34,538 bases of DNA, taken from contig JAEDCY010000027.1 of assembly GCA_016293915.1 (NCBI GenBank), positions 1 to 34,538 on the forward strand, in the 5' to 3' direction. This DNA comes from Treponema sp. GTDB taxonomy: Bacteria > Spirochaetota > Spirochaetia > Treponematales > Treponemataceae. Position numbers and translations under genes: made by a program. The notes beneath the pieces were generated by a model. That model was not told where the DNA came from, searched no databases, and saw only the letters and a list, made by a program, of their open reading frames with translations. Within the stretch, counting starts at the first letter, position 1, and the number at the start of each line of letters is the position of its first letter. Below, one piece after another: positions 1 through 7,106 of this stretch.

Positions 1-533
1 TTGAGTGGCTTACCAACAGAGTGGAGACATGGAACCCAGTCACCGTCAGTACCGAGGTACTGCCATACCTTTTCACCGGCACGTGTCATGATATCCATGT
101 TCAATACAACGTATTCAGAGTCTGTAAGTTCAATACCGTACTTAGCAATTGGAGATCCGAGTGGACCCATGCAGAATGGAATTACATACATTGTACGACC
201 ATGCATACAACCTGTATACAATCCTTTCATTGTAGCCTTCAATTCAACCGGGTCAATCCAGTGGTTTGTAGGACCAGCATCCTCTTCCTTCTTAGAAGAA
301 ATGAATGTACGTGATTCAACGCGAGCAACGTCGCTTGGAAGAGAACGGAAAAGGAAGCAGTTCTCTTTTGCCTTCAAAGGAGTAGCGAGACCAGCGTCTA
401 CACACTTCTTCATAAGGCGGTCATATTCAGCTGTAGAACCGTCAACAACAACAACATTGTCTGGTTCACACATCTTAACACATTCTTCAACCCATGCTTT
501 AATTCCAGCATGTTTAATATCAGAAACGTTCAT
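1..533 (-). CDS. pckG: Phosphoenolpyruvate carboxykinase (GTP), N-terminal part
   Basis: The first 177 residues of a GTP-dependent PEP carboxykinase; the rest lies beyond base 1. The family reaction is oxaloacetate + GTP <-> PEP + CO2 + GDP in the cytosol; in fermenters it often runs towards CO2 fixation for succinate formation. Visible family blocks, read from the minus strand, are VVVDGSTAEYDRL, LPSDVARVESRTFI, EDAGPTNHWIDP, GCMHGRTMYVIPFCMGPLGS and ELTDSEYVVLNMDIMTRAG. The ATG at 533 has AGGAG about 8 bases upstream. No candidate partner gene is visible upstream; the neighbouring repeat module begins at about 656. Family assignment is firm; metabolic direction is inference. Confidence 0.95.
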   Translation of the reverse strand, partial: MNVSDIKHAGIKAWVEECVKMCEPDNVVVVDGSTAEYDRLMKKCVDAGLATPLKAKENCFLFRSLPSDVARVESRTFISSKKEEDAGPTNHWIDPVELKATMKGLYTGCMHGRTMYVIPFCMGPLGSPIAKYGIELTDSEYVVLNMDIMTRAGEKVWQYLGTDGDWVPCLHSVGKPL

Positions 534-613
534 TAAAAACTCCTGTCAGCCCGGCCAAACCGGACCATTTTCTGTATGCACCAAAGCCTCTCCAAGAGAC
601 CCTCGTACACCAA

Positions 614-642
614 GGTATAATTTAACGCTTTTTTAGTTTGAA
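614..642 (-). promoter_or_regulatory. Possible pckG promoter
   Basis: On the minus strand, TTCAAA (637-642) and TATACC (614-619) are separated by 17 bases, about 80 bases upstream of the pckG start. The match to a sigma-70 promoter is moderate (4/6 for the -35 box), so this is a suggestion only. Confidence 0.35.
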
Positions 643-655
643 TTCAATAGTAAAA

Positions 656-760
656 AGGTGGGGGAAGTCTCCCCCTCGCTCCCAAGTCCTCACTCATGGT
701 AGTTTCGACAAGCTCAACCACCATTCGCTCCGGTCTTGTCCGCTACCCCCTCTAGCGGGG
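656..760 (+). repeat. 105-bp direct repeat, left copy (R1)
   Basis: Matches 2160-2264 at 103 of 105 positions; the two differences are GACAAG/GCCAAG and GTCCGC/GTCCAC. The repeat begins with a GGGGGA-AGTC-TCCCCC hairpin. It carries a nested GGTAGTTTCGAC...CAACCACC palindrome (about 702-722) and ends in CTACCCCCTCTAGCGGGG. Related but diverged elements lie at 18805-18890, 23984-24064 and 29974-30072, so it belongs to a dispersed family. Only these two copies are near-identical, and they bracket the array and nuclease-like gene. Confidence 0.9.
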
Positions 761-1001
761 GCCAATAATCTGACTACCCGAAAAATGTAAGAATTCCCCA
801 GCCCAACCGTGCCTCTGCCCCCGCAACGCCCTCTCCTCCCCGTGGGGCCGTCACCACCAGATTCCCGTCCACCCCAGACCCGCCCACAAAAAAAAATACG
901 ATGTTTCCCAGATTTTTGTCAAAAAAGTTATATCGTGGCAATTATATATATAAGAAGTGGGCGGCTCCGCACCCCACAAGCTGAGCCGCAGGGCCGTCCC
1001 C
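761..1001. other. Non-coding stretch between repeat R1 and the palindromic array
   Basis: No convincing gene. 761-900 is C-rich on the plus strand and holds what look like separated 3' parts of the R1 repeat family (CCCCGCAACGCCC near 820-832). 930-954 is very AT-rich (TTATATATATAAG) and could carry a promoter for the array, but no clean -35/-10 pair was found. 961-989 can fold as a hairpin with GCGGCT and AGCCGC arms. Confidence 0.5.
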
Positions 1002-1324
1002 CCAAAACATCCCGTTTTGGAGATGGGCCTATAAATAACTTTTGCAGCCATATTTTATAGGCCCAAACAGAGTCCCCGAAACTGCCCGTTTCACAAATTG
1101 GCCTATAAAACACTGCACCTGCAAATTCTTATAGGCCCAAAAACAGCTTTCACATAAGGAGGAAAGAAAATAAAACTTCAAAAACTTAATTCAGGCCTAT
1201 AAGAACTCCACATACCTAAGTTTTATAGGCCCAACTTCAAAACACACTCTAGTTAAAGAGTAAACAAGGCCTATAAAACCAACCACACAACTATTTTTAT
1301 AGGCCCAAACCGCCGTCGCACGGC
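1002..1324 (+). repeat. Array of four palindromic units (GGCCTATAA - 20 nt - TTATAGGCC)
   Basis: Four units occupy 1026-1063, 1100-1137, 1194-1231 and 1268-1305. Each has left arm GGCCTATAA, exactly 20 bases of unrelated sequence, then right arm TTATAGGCC; the arms are perfect inverted repeats. Units are separated by 36, 56 and 36 bases. Small hairpins lie between them: CCAAAAC/GTTTTGG (1002-1020), GAAAC/GTTTC (1078-1092), CTTTC/GAAAG (1147-1166), ACTCT/AGAGT (1246-1261) and GCCGT/ACGGC (1312-1324). The array ends 6 bases before the ribosome-binding site of the downstream gene and may be its leader. It is not a classical CRISPR array: arms are short, units are inverted, and no cas gene is visible. 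Function unknown. Confidence 0.9.
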
Positions 1325-1342
1325 AAAAAAAAGGAGAACACC

Positions 1343-2161
1343 GTGACATTAGAACAACTTCCACCCGACACTCTTACCGAACAGATACAAATCCGGCGGG
1401 AACAATTAAAACTACTCCTCGCCAAAAAACTCCGCTCATTAAAAAGTGCCCCCGAGGGCCGCCTGCGCGTTGCGCAGGCTCACGAAGGCCGCAAGCTGCA
1501 ATATTACCATGTAATAACCCAGGGAGACACAAAAGGCTCTTACATCCCCCACGCGCAGCTTCAGCTTGCAAAGCGACTGGCGCAAAAACAGTACGACCAG
1601 AATCTCATAAAACTCCTGCGCCGCCAGATAGCTGCGCTCGATCATCTTCTTGCGGCCGCTGTTCCCAAAATCCCGGCCCTCTACGAAACTCAGTGCCGCG
1701 CCCGCCGCCTCCTGATTACCCCTGCAACGCTGCCCAACGAACAATACGCCGAGCTCTGGCAAAATGTACAATGGACAGGTCATCCGTTTTCTCCAGACAC
1801 CCCAGATTTCTACACCTCCCGTAAAGAACGAGTCCGCTCAAAATCCGAGGTAATAATTGCAGATACTCTGGCCCGTCACAAAATTCCATACCGCTACGAA
1901 TACCCTCTCGAACTTAAAAATGGCAGCATCTATCATCCAGATTTTCTCTGCCTGAACATCCGTACCCGACAGGAATATATCTGGGAACATTTTGGCCTGA
2001 TGGACAATCCTGATTATGCAAACAGAACCGCCTCAAAACTTAAAGCATTTAATGAAAATAAAATCTTCCCGGGCAAAAACCTGATAATTACAATGGAAAC
2101 TGCAGAAAATCAATTAAGTTCGCAGCAAGTTGAGAATCTTATTATGGAATATTTGATATAG
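1343..2161 (+). CDS. Uncharacterised PD-(D/E)XK-like protein linked to the palindromic array
   Basis: 272 residues. Start is GTG at 1343 with AAGGAG at 1331-1336 (6-base spacing). The N-terminal ~105 residues are basic and helical with a YIPHAQLQLAKRLAQKQYD-type segment. The C-terminal half resembles a restriction-endonuclease fold: RSKSE (E169), YRYEYPLEL, YHPDF (D200), YIWEHFG (E215, H216), then FPGKNLIITMET. The usual ExK lysine is not evident; H216 or another residue may substitute, so catalysis is uncertain. From memory, similar uncharacterised proteins occur in gut Firmicutes and Treponema. The first half is more GC-rich than neighbouring genes, suggesting transfer. An 8-bp-arm hairpin (1461-1479) lies inside the frame. 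The TAG stop (2159-2161) overlaps the first bases of repeat R2. Function unknown; a nuclease acting on or with the array is a hypothesis. Confidence 0.8.
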   Translation: MTLEQLPPDTLTEQIQIRREQLKLLLAKKLRSLKSAPEGRLRVAQAHEGRKLQYYHVITQGDTKGSYIPHAQLQLAKRLAQKQYDQNLIKLLRRQIAALDHLLAAAVPKIPALYETQCRARRLLITPATLPNEQYAELWQNVQWTGHPFSPDTPDFYTSRKERVRSKSEVIIADTLARHKIPYRYEYPLELKNGSIYHPDFLCLNIRTRQEYIWEHFGLMDNPDYANRTASKLKAFNENKIFPGKNLIITMETAENQLSSQQVENLIMEYLI

Positions 2162-2283
2162 GTGGGGGAAGTCTCCCCCTCGCTCCCAAGTCCTCACTCA
2201 TGGTAGTTTCGCCAAGCTCAACCACCATTCGCTCCGGTCTTGTCCACTACCCCCTCTAGCGGGGCTCCGCCCCGCAACGCCCC
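2160..2283 (+). repeat. Direct repeat, right copy (R2), forming the ends of two convergent genes
   Basis: 2160-2264 is the partner of 656-760; the element continues with CTCCGCCCCGCAACGCCCC. It gives the G of the TAG stop of the plus-strand nuclease-like gene. On the minus strand it encodes the last residues (about GRCGAEPR) and the TAG stop (2256-2258) of the glycosyltransferase. Its GGGGGA/TCCCCC hairpin (2164-2179) could act as a weak bidirectional terminator, though no T-run follows. Confidence 0.88.
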
Positions 2284-3335
2284 TCGACTCTTTCTACAAA
2301 ATCGGTGCCCCAGTATTCGCAGAGCATTGCATAGGCTTTGTCCTGAATCTCCGGAACAACAGTCTCGCGAAGTTGTTTAAGATTATTGTTCAAATAGAAA
2401 ACTGTACGGCGGCGAACTTCTTCCACTTCTTCGTTTGAAAAAGCTTCCGGCTTGTTCTGCATATATTGAGAGATGATTGCAAAAACGCTGGCCGCAGAAC
2501 AAATCTTACGCCATGCCAATGGAGTGCTGATTTTCCGGGTTCCCGTCATGCCTGAATTCAGGCGGTAGCGGTAAACCTTTGTTTCAATACCAGTATAAGA
2601 TTTTGCATTAAGCGAAATATAGAAAAAGAGCAGAAAGTCTTCTGCCATATTGCATTCAGTATAAGGAATGTTCTCAAAAGCCTTTAGAAAAAGCTCTCGA
2701 CTTATAAGCTTACCCCAGCTCGTACCGGCAACCTCTTTTCCCAAAAGCCAGCGAGTAAAAATCTCACGGCCTTCGAGCTTTCCATAATGAATTGCTCCGT
2801 AACGGTTTTCTTTGGCCGGAGTAAATATATTCTCGGAATCAAAAGTTCCTGCAGTAGAGGTGCCGTGAACAATATCACAGTCCGCTGTAGCAGCTGAGCC
2901 CGAATTTGCGGTGGCTGAGCCTGAATTTGCGGTGGTTGAGCCTGTCGAAACTGCTTTTGCCAGTGCCTTCAGTGCTCCTGCTTCCAGCTGGTCGTCGCTG
3001 TCGCACTGGAGAATATACTTCCCGTGAGCTTCGTAAACAAGAGTGCGACGAACTTCTACAAGTCCGCGGTTTTCGCTGTGCTCAATGTAATGCAGTTCAA
3101 CAGGAGCAAGACCGGAAAGCTTGCGCACTTTTTTGCATTCTTTTTCCATTGCACGAACAATCTTTTTTGTACTTCGGCCACGCTCATCACGGCCAAGGCT
3201 TGCATCATTCAGAACAAGAATTTCAAAAGAATCAAAATCCTGCGTAATCACCGAACGCAGACAAGCCTCAAGATAAGGCTCCGTCTCATAAACCGGCAGA
3301 CATACAGAAATTAAAGGAGAAGTACTTTTACTCAT
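2256..3335 (-). CDS. Family 2 glycosyltransferase
   Basis: 359 residues, cytoplasmic GT-A fold glycosyltransferase. Visible: PLISVCLPVYETEPYLEACL (7-26), ILVLNDAS (39-46) and the metal/nucleotide-sugar DXD motif CDSDDQLE (111-118), followed by a helical C-terminal region. The donor and acceptor cannot be told. ATG at 3335 overlaps the end of the upstream lipoprotein gene by 8 bases (ATGAGTAA), implying translational coupling, so it may glycosylate a surface product of this cluster. Residues about 129-152 are a low-complexity STTANSG/SATANSG/SAATA stretch encoded by a palindromic repeat (see 2897-2952) right after the DXD region. The last ~8 residues come from intergenic repeat R2. Both look like later additions to the frame. 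Confidence 0.88.
   Translation of the reverse strand: MSKSTSPLISVCLPVYETEPYLEACLRSVITQDFDSFEILVLNDASLGRDERGRSTKKIVRAMEKECKKVRKLSGLAPVELHYIEHSENRGLVEVRRTLVYEAHGKYILQCDSDDQLEAGALKALAKAVSTGSTTANSGSATANSGSAATADCDIVHGTSTAGTFDSENIFTPAKENRYGAIHYGKLEGREIFTRWLLGKEVAGTSWGKLISRELFLKAFENIPYTECNMAEDFLLFFYISLNAKSYTGIETKVYRYRLNSGMTGTRKISTPLAWRKICSAASVFAIISQYMQNKPEAFSNEEVEEVRRRTVFYLNNNLKQLRETVVPEIQDKAYAMLCEYWGTDFVERVEGRCGAEPR
2897..2952 (-). repeat. In-frame copy of the GGTGGTTGAG/TCGAAAC repeat inside a glycosyltransferase gene
   Basis: Two to three tandem units of the form GGCTCAACCACCGCAAATTC (minus strand) preceded by TTTCGACA. The same building blocks occur in the intergenic repeat at 12983-13049. Here they are read in frame as STTANSG-SATANSG-SAATA. 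Confidence 0.8.
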
Positions 3336-5481
3336 TGTCGCCGCAAGTAATTCCTACATAGAAACTAGTTGTAGAGCCAGGAAGATTTTCTGTATAATAA
3401 ACAACCCCTTCAGTGACAGAAATAAACGAATCAGATGTTAGCACTGATGTCTCGTTTTCTGATAATCCTACAGAAGAATCTAAAGTCACAATTTTTTCAA
3501 CAGCAAAATTTTCCAGATCTACATAAACAACACGGTCTACATTTTTGTAGCGCAACAATTCATTATCTGTATAGAAGGCAAGCCCTTCATCTGCAATTAC
3601 AAGCTTTTTCGGTTTAACTGCAATAAATCTTGTTGGACCATAAAAACTTTTTTCACCTTCATTAGGGAAACAAATTTTTGGATACTGTACACTAGAATTC
3701 ATGAGTATTTTTTCTGAAGGAATATAAGGAGTTTTACATTCTTCATCTGTATACATAAGAGAATTATTATACCCTTGAAGCTTATACTCTGTATTGGAAA
3801 GTGCACTTGTAGTTAAACCTGTATTCCTAACACTTCCATCAAAGAGATTTACTTCAATTACAGCACCTCTGTTACCAATAGTTGTTGGCGAACTCGGCCA
3901 TGAGAAGGCTTCCTTATACAAAAGATAAAGGCGTCCATCCTGGTAGAGCATATCCGTAATCATGGGTGTGCCTAGCGCATCATTAAAAAATTCGTTCAGA
4001 TTTACAGAATATTCTTTTATCATCGGTTTTATTGGTTCTTCATCGTATGTATCAAAAACTCTAATTATATAGTCATTTTCTTTACACAAAGCATATGCTT
4101 TTCCATCATAAACAACAAAACTGTTTATGTTTCCACAACCAAGTGAAATCTCTTCATTGTCTGTGTTAGCACCATTTGAAGATATCATATTCGGGTACCT
4201 GCAAATTACATCAAAATCTCCTCCCTTAAGGGAATAGGCAACATTATTTTTTAAATCTATAGTAAAATCGATTACTTCATCCTCATTTAAGGCAAGATCT
4301 GAGTCTGAGACAAAAATCCCGCCCTTTTTGGTTGAGTATATACCACTACCAATCTGACTTGTAAAGAGCAAGAGATATGAATTTCCTTCCGCATCAAAGA
4401 AGGTAAAATCAGAACCTGAATCACCTGCCATAAACTTCGTATTAAAAACTGCTGCATTAACAAAATCACTAAAAGCCGGATCTTCGGAACTAGAAGGAGC
4501 TGTAGGTGCTATAAAGCTTCCAGCAGAATTTTCATCAACAAGGTAATAAAAATCACCTTTCATTTCATTTCCTTCATTCCATTCAGCATGTTTCCACAGC
4601 AGCAGCTTATCAAAATTCGGAACAATTTCTGCACCGTAGACGTTTATCATGGAATTACTTACTGTAAGCTGGTCTCCGCTGACAGGAGAAGAACTTCCAT
4701 ACCAGGTGTCTGTTGTAAAACCTGGGTAGACATTAATTACCTGTTCACAGGAATATAAAGTGTTTCCGGCTGCATCGTCAAAAGACAATTTAGCAAGATA
4801 TGAGCCGCTGAAAAAGTTATCATAAACAATCTGAGCTTTTCCACCGGATACAGGAAATGTCTTGTTGTATATTCCCGACATAAGTTTATTTAAGAAATCT
4901 ATTTTTACCATATCGTCGGAAGTTTCAGGACTCACAGGTCCCATAAAATAAACTTTTACATTATTAACTTTTTCAGCAGCAGCAGAATCAAGGGAAACTT
5001 CAAGATTTATTTTTCCTTCACCTGCTTCAACCGGTTTTATTGTAATCTTCAACTGATCGAGAACTGGGCCTAAAATTGTTAGTTCTGCGTGGCCAGAAGC
5101 ACAAACCACTTCGTTTTTCATTAAAAGAGCCATAAAATCATATTTACCCTTGCCGTCAAGAGTAACGCTGAATTTACCGTCGCTATCAGCAGTAAATGTT
5201 TTATAAGCTTCTGAATCAGTTTTTTCATCGATTTTATAAACACGGATTTCCCAGGAAAGTCCATCAACACTAAAAGAAGAGGTTGCTGTTCGCTGTGATA
5301 AAGCAGCATTGTTTTCTCCAAAAGAAATGCATCCATTGACTATATATGTGCCGTTATCTGGAGAATACATTAAAGGCTGGTCCACATCACCTGCACAGCC
5401 TGCCAAAATCAGTGTAAATAAAAAAGCAAAACCTGCAATGAATATTTTATTTATTTTGTTTAATTTGATTTTCATTTTCAC
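3328..5481 (-). CDS. Large surface lipoprotein
   Basis: 717 residues. The N-terminus is a lipoprotein signal: lysine-rich start, hydrophobic core FIAGFAFLFTLI and lipobox LAGC with Cys29 as the lipid-attachment residue. About 45-130 looks like a small beta-sandwich of carboxypeptidase-regulatory type (GKFSVTLDGKGKYDF). About 260-715 is rich in short beta segments (FVVYDGKAYALCKENDYIIRVFD, MLYQDGRLYLLYKE, FIAVKPKKLVIADEGLAFYTD), suggesting a beta-propeller-like fold. No enzyme motif was recognised. ATG at 5481 has GGAGAC just upstream, 9 bases after the preceding gene's stop. It lies between another lipoprotein and a glycosyltransferase, probably in one transcript. Role on the cell surface is inference. 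Confidence 0.85.
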   Translation of the reverse strand: MKMKIKLNKINKIFIAGFAFLFTLILAGCAGDVDQPLMYSPDNGTYIVNGCISFGENNAALSQRTATSSFSVDGLSWEIRVYKIDEKTDSEAYKTFTADSDGKFSVTLDGKGKYDFMALLMKNEVVCASGHAELTILGPVLDQLKITIKPVEAGEGKINLEVSLDSAAAEKVNNVKVYFMGPVSPETSDDMVKIDFLNKLMSGIYNKTFPVSGGKAQIVYDNFFSGSYLAKLSFDDAAGNTLYSCEQVINVYPGFTTDTWYGSSSPVSGDQLTVSNSMINVYGAEIVPNFDKLLLWKHAEWNEGNEMKGDFYYLVDENSAGSFIAPTAPSSSEDPAFSDFVNAAVFNTKFMAGDSGSDFTFFDAEGNSYLLLFTSQIGSGIYSTKKGGIFVSDSDLALNEDEVIDFTIDLKNNVAYSLKGGDFDVICRYPNMISSNGANTDNEEISLGCGNINSFVVYDGKAYALCKENDYIIRVFDTYDEEPIKPMIKEYSVNLNEFFNDALGTPMITDMLYQDGRLYLLYKEAFSWPSSPTTIGNRGAVIEVNLFDGSVRNTGLTTSALSNTEYKLQGYNNSLMYTDEECKTPYIPSEKILMNSSVQYPKICFPNEGEKSFYGPTRFIAVKPKKLVIADEGLAFYTDNELLRYKNVDRVVYVDLENFAVEKIVTLDSSVGLSENETSVLTSDSFISVTEGVVYYTENLPGSTTSFYVGITCGDNE

Positions 5482-5490
5482 TGTCTCCTA

Positions 5491-7023
5491 TTATTTTATA
5501 CAATACAGATGATGAAGATGTATATAATCATCAAAAAGTTCTACATCAAACTCGGTACCTGTCACAGTTCCTCCATCAACCCAACTCTTCAACCCATCCT
5601 GAGCATCAGTATAATACCATGTTCCACTTGGATCTGCCAAAGTTATATTACAGCTGGAGCTGAATGCATCTTTTTCAATTGCAATAACTTTTTTTGGAAT
5701 TGTAAAACTTGTAAGAGCTGTTTCAGCAAATGAATTATACCCGATATATTTTAGTTCACCATCTATCGGAATCTCTACATTGGAAAGTGCAGAACATCCA
5801 CGAAAAACTTCCTTATCTATTTTTTCTACAGAAGCCGGAATTGTTACACTTGTCAAAGCAGTACAGTTAAGAAATGTTGAATTTAATATTGATGTTGCAT
5901 CTCCCGGAAGAATAAATGAAGAGATTCTTGCACAACTGTCAAACACACCTCCATTATTATCTCCGAAATTTCTGTCTTCATCAGAACCAGATGATCTCAA
6001 TTCTCCCATATCAAAATCATAGACAGAAAATTCATCACTAATTGCACTTTGTATTTCTGAACAAATATTAGAATAGGATAAAGAAGTTGTTCCGCTAAAG
6101 CCAACTTTTCTCTGATTTCCAGTCAGATAAATATTAATAACACTAGCAAAATCTTCTGCAAAAAGCTTAACATTATTATAATAGCTCATATCGATATCAT
6201 AAGCATTTATAACCTGAATAGTAAAAGTTTCTGAAACTGGCTCAAACTGAGGGAAGAGTTCTTCCTTTCCTTCACTATTTACATATGTCTTCTTGTTAGG
6301 CGCAACTACCAGAGTAAGCTCATAGCTTCCTGCTGCAGGGAAGGCACCTCCACTCATATTTGAAAACATAACCTTATTAAATGCTGTTTGTGGCACTAAA
6401 CTGATTTCCCTATGATTTTCTTTCAGCCTTGCCTGTACAAGTAAAAGGTCCTGGTTGACTGCTTCTCCATAAGTCCAGTCAACATCTGAAAGAATATCAT
6501 TACCATCATCATCCAGCAGAGAGAATGCGAACTCTCCTTTGTTTAGCCAGATTTCTGCACTTGAGGCTTGGGTGTTTTTTACAAGAGTTACATTTTTTTC
6601 AAGACCAATCTCCAACAAATACTTCATTGTAACTTTGATTGGATTGGATCCGGTCTGGATAATAATCGGATCACTAGTTCCCTTGGCTACAACTAAATCA
6701 CCATATAATATTTTTGCTTCTGCAGACACAGATAAGCCAACAAGAAGATTCTCAAAGGAAATACTGGTACCTTCATTAGAAAGAGCTGCAGTTTTAGTAT
6801 TTCTACCTGCATCGCTTACAAGATCCACCTGAACAGTAAAAGCACTTAAATCATTTTCTGCCTTCATAACTCCGGCAGATCTTTGAAAAACTGAACCCGG
6901 AATATAGAATTCTATACTTCCACCAGCAGGCTCAGCTAAATTATTGTTATTAAAACAAGAAACAAAAAATACAGAAAAAAACAGGAAAAATATAAATGCC
7001 AAAGAGGTCAGATTCTTTTTCAT
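5491..7023 (-). CDS. BspA-like leucine-rich-repeat lipoprotein
   Basis: 510 residues. The ATG at 7023 is chosen over an in-frame TTG at 7029 because AAGGAG lies 6 bases before the ATG. Signal peptide MKKNLTSLAFIFFLFFSVFFVSC gives lipid-attachment Cys23. The middle has beta-rich repeats (SIEFYIPGS, VQVDLVS, KVTMKYLLEIG). About 365-465 carries LRR_5/BspA-type repeats: CARISSFILPGDATSILNST, CTALTSVTIPASVEKIDKEV, CSALSNVEIP, ALTSFTIPKKVIAIEKDAF. Proteins of this class are surface-exposed adhesins or binding proteins in Treponema and Bacteroidetes. It is first in the cluster, directly downstream of a strong promoter (7056-7085). Confidence 0.9.
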   Translation of the reverse strand: MKKNLTSLAFIFFLFFSVFFVSCFNNNNLAEPAGGSIEFYIPGSVFQRSAGVMKAENDLSAFTVQVDLVSDAGRNTKTAALSNEGTSISFENLLVGLSVSAEAKILYGDLVVAKGTSDPIIIQTGSNPIKVTMKYLLEIGLEKNVTLVKNTQASSAEIWLNKGEFAFSLLDDDGNDILSDVDWTYGEAVNQDLLLVQARLKENHREISLVPQTAFNKVMFSNMSGGAFPAAGSYELTLVVAPNKKTYVNSEGKEELFPQFEPVSETFTIQVINAYDIDMSYYNNVKLFAEDFASVINIYLTGNQRKVGFSGTTSLSYSNICSEIQSAISDEFSVYDFDMGELRSSGSDEDRNFGDNNGGVFDSCARISSFILPGDATSILNSTFLNCTALTSVTIPASVEKIDKEVFRGCSALSNVEIPIDGELKYIGYNSFAETALTSFTIPKKVIAIEKDAFSSSCNITLADPSGTWYYTDAQDGLKSWVDGGTVTGTEFDVELFDDYIHLHHLYCIK

Positions 7024-7055
7024 TCCCAACTCCTTGAAATATTGAAATATCTTCC

Positions 7056-7085
7056 ATTATAGACTGTTACAGTTATTCTAGTCAA
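7056..7085 (-). promoter_or_regulatory. Promoter of the lipoprotein/glycosyltransferase cluster
   Basis: Minus strand TTGACT (7080-7085), 18-base spacer, perfect TATAAT (7056-7061). It lies just downstream of the ffs terminator and about 33 bases upstream of the LRR lipoprotein start. Confidence 0.75.
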
Positions 7086-7106
7086 ATAAAATTGATATAA
7101 AAAAAA

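Noticed and set aside
1..636. Plus-strand open frame of 211 codons at the window start
   Set aside because: It is antisense to the clear PEP carboxykinase reading on the minus strand.
1025..1305. Classical CRISPR array
   Set aside because: The repeated arms are 9 bases, inverted in each unit and spaced unevenly; no cas gene is nearby. Kept as a new type of palindromic array instead.
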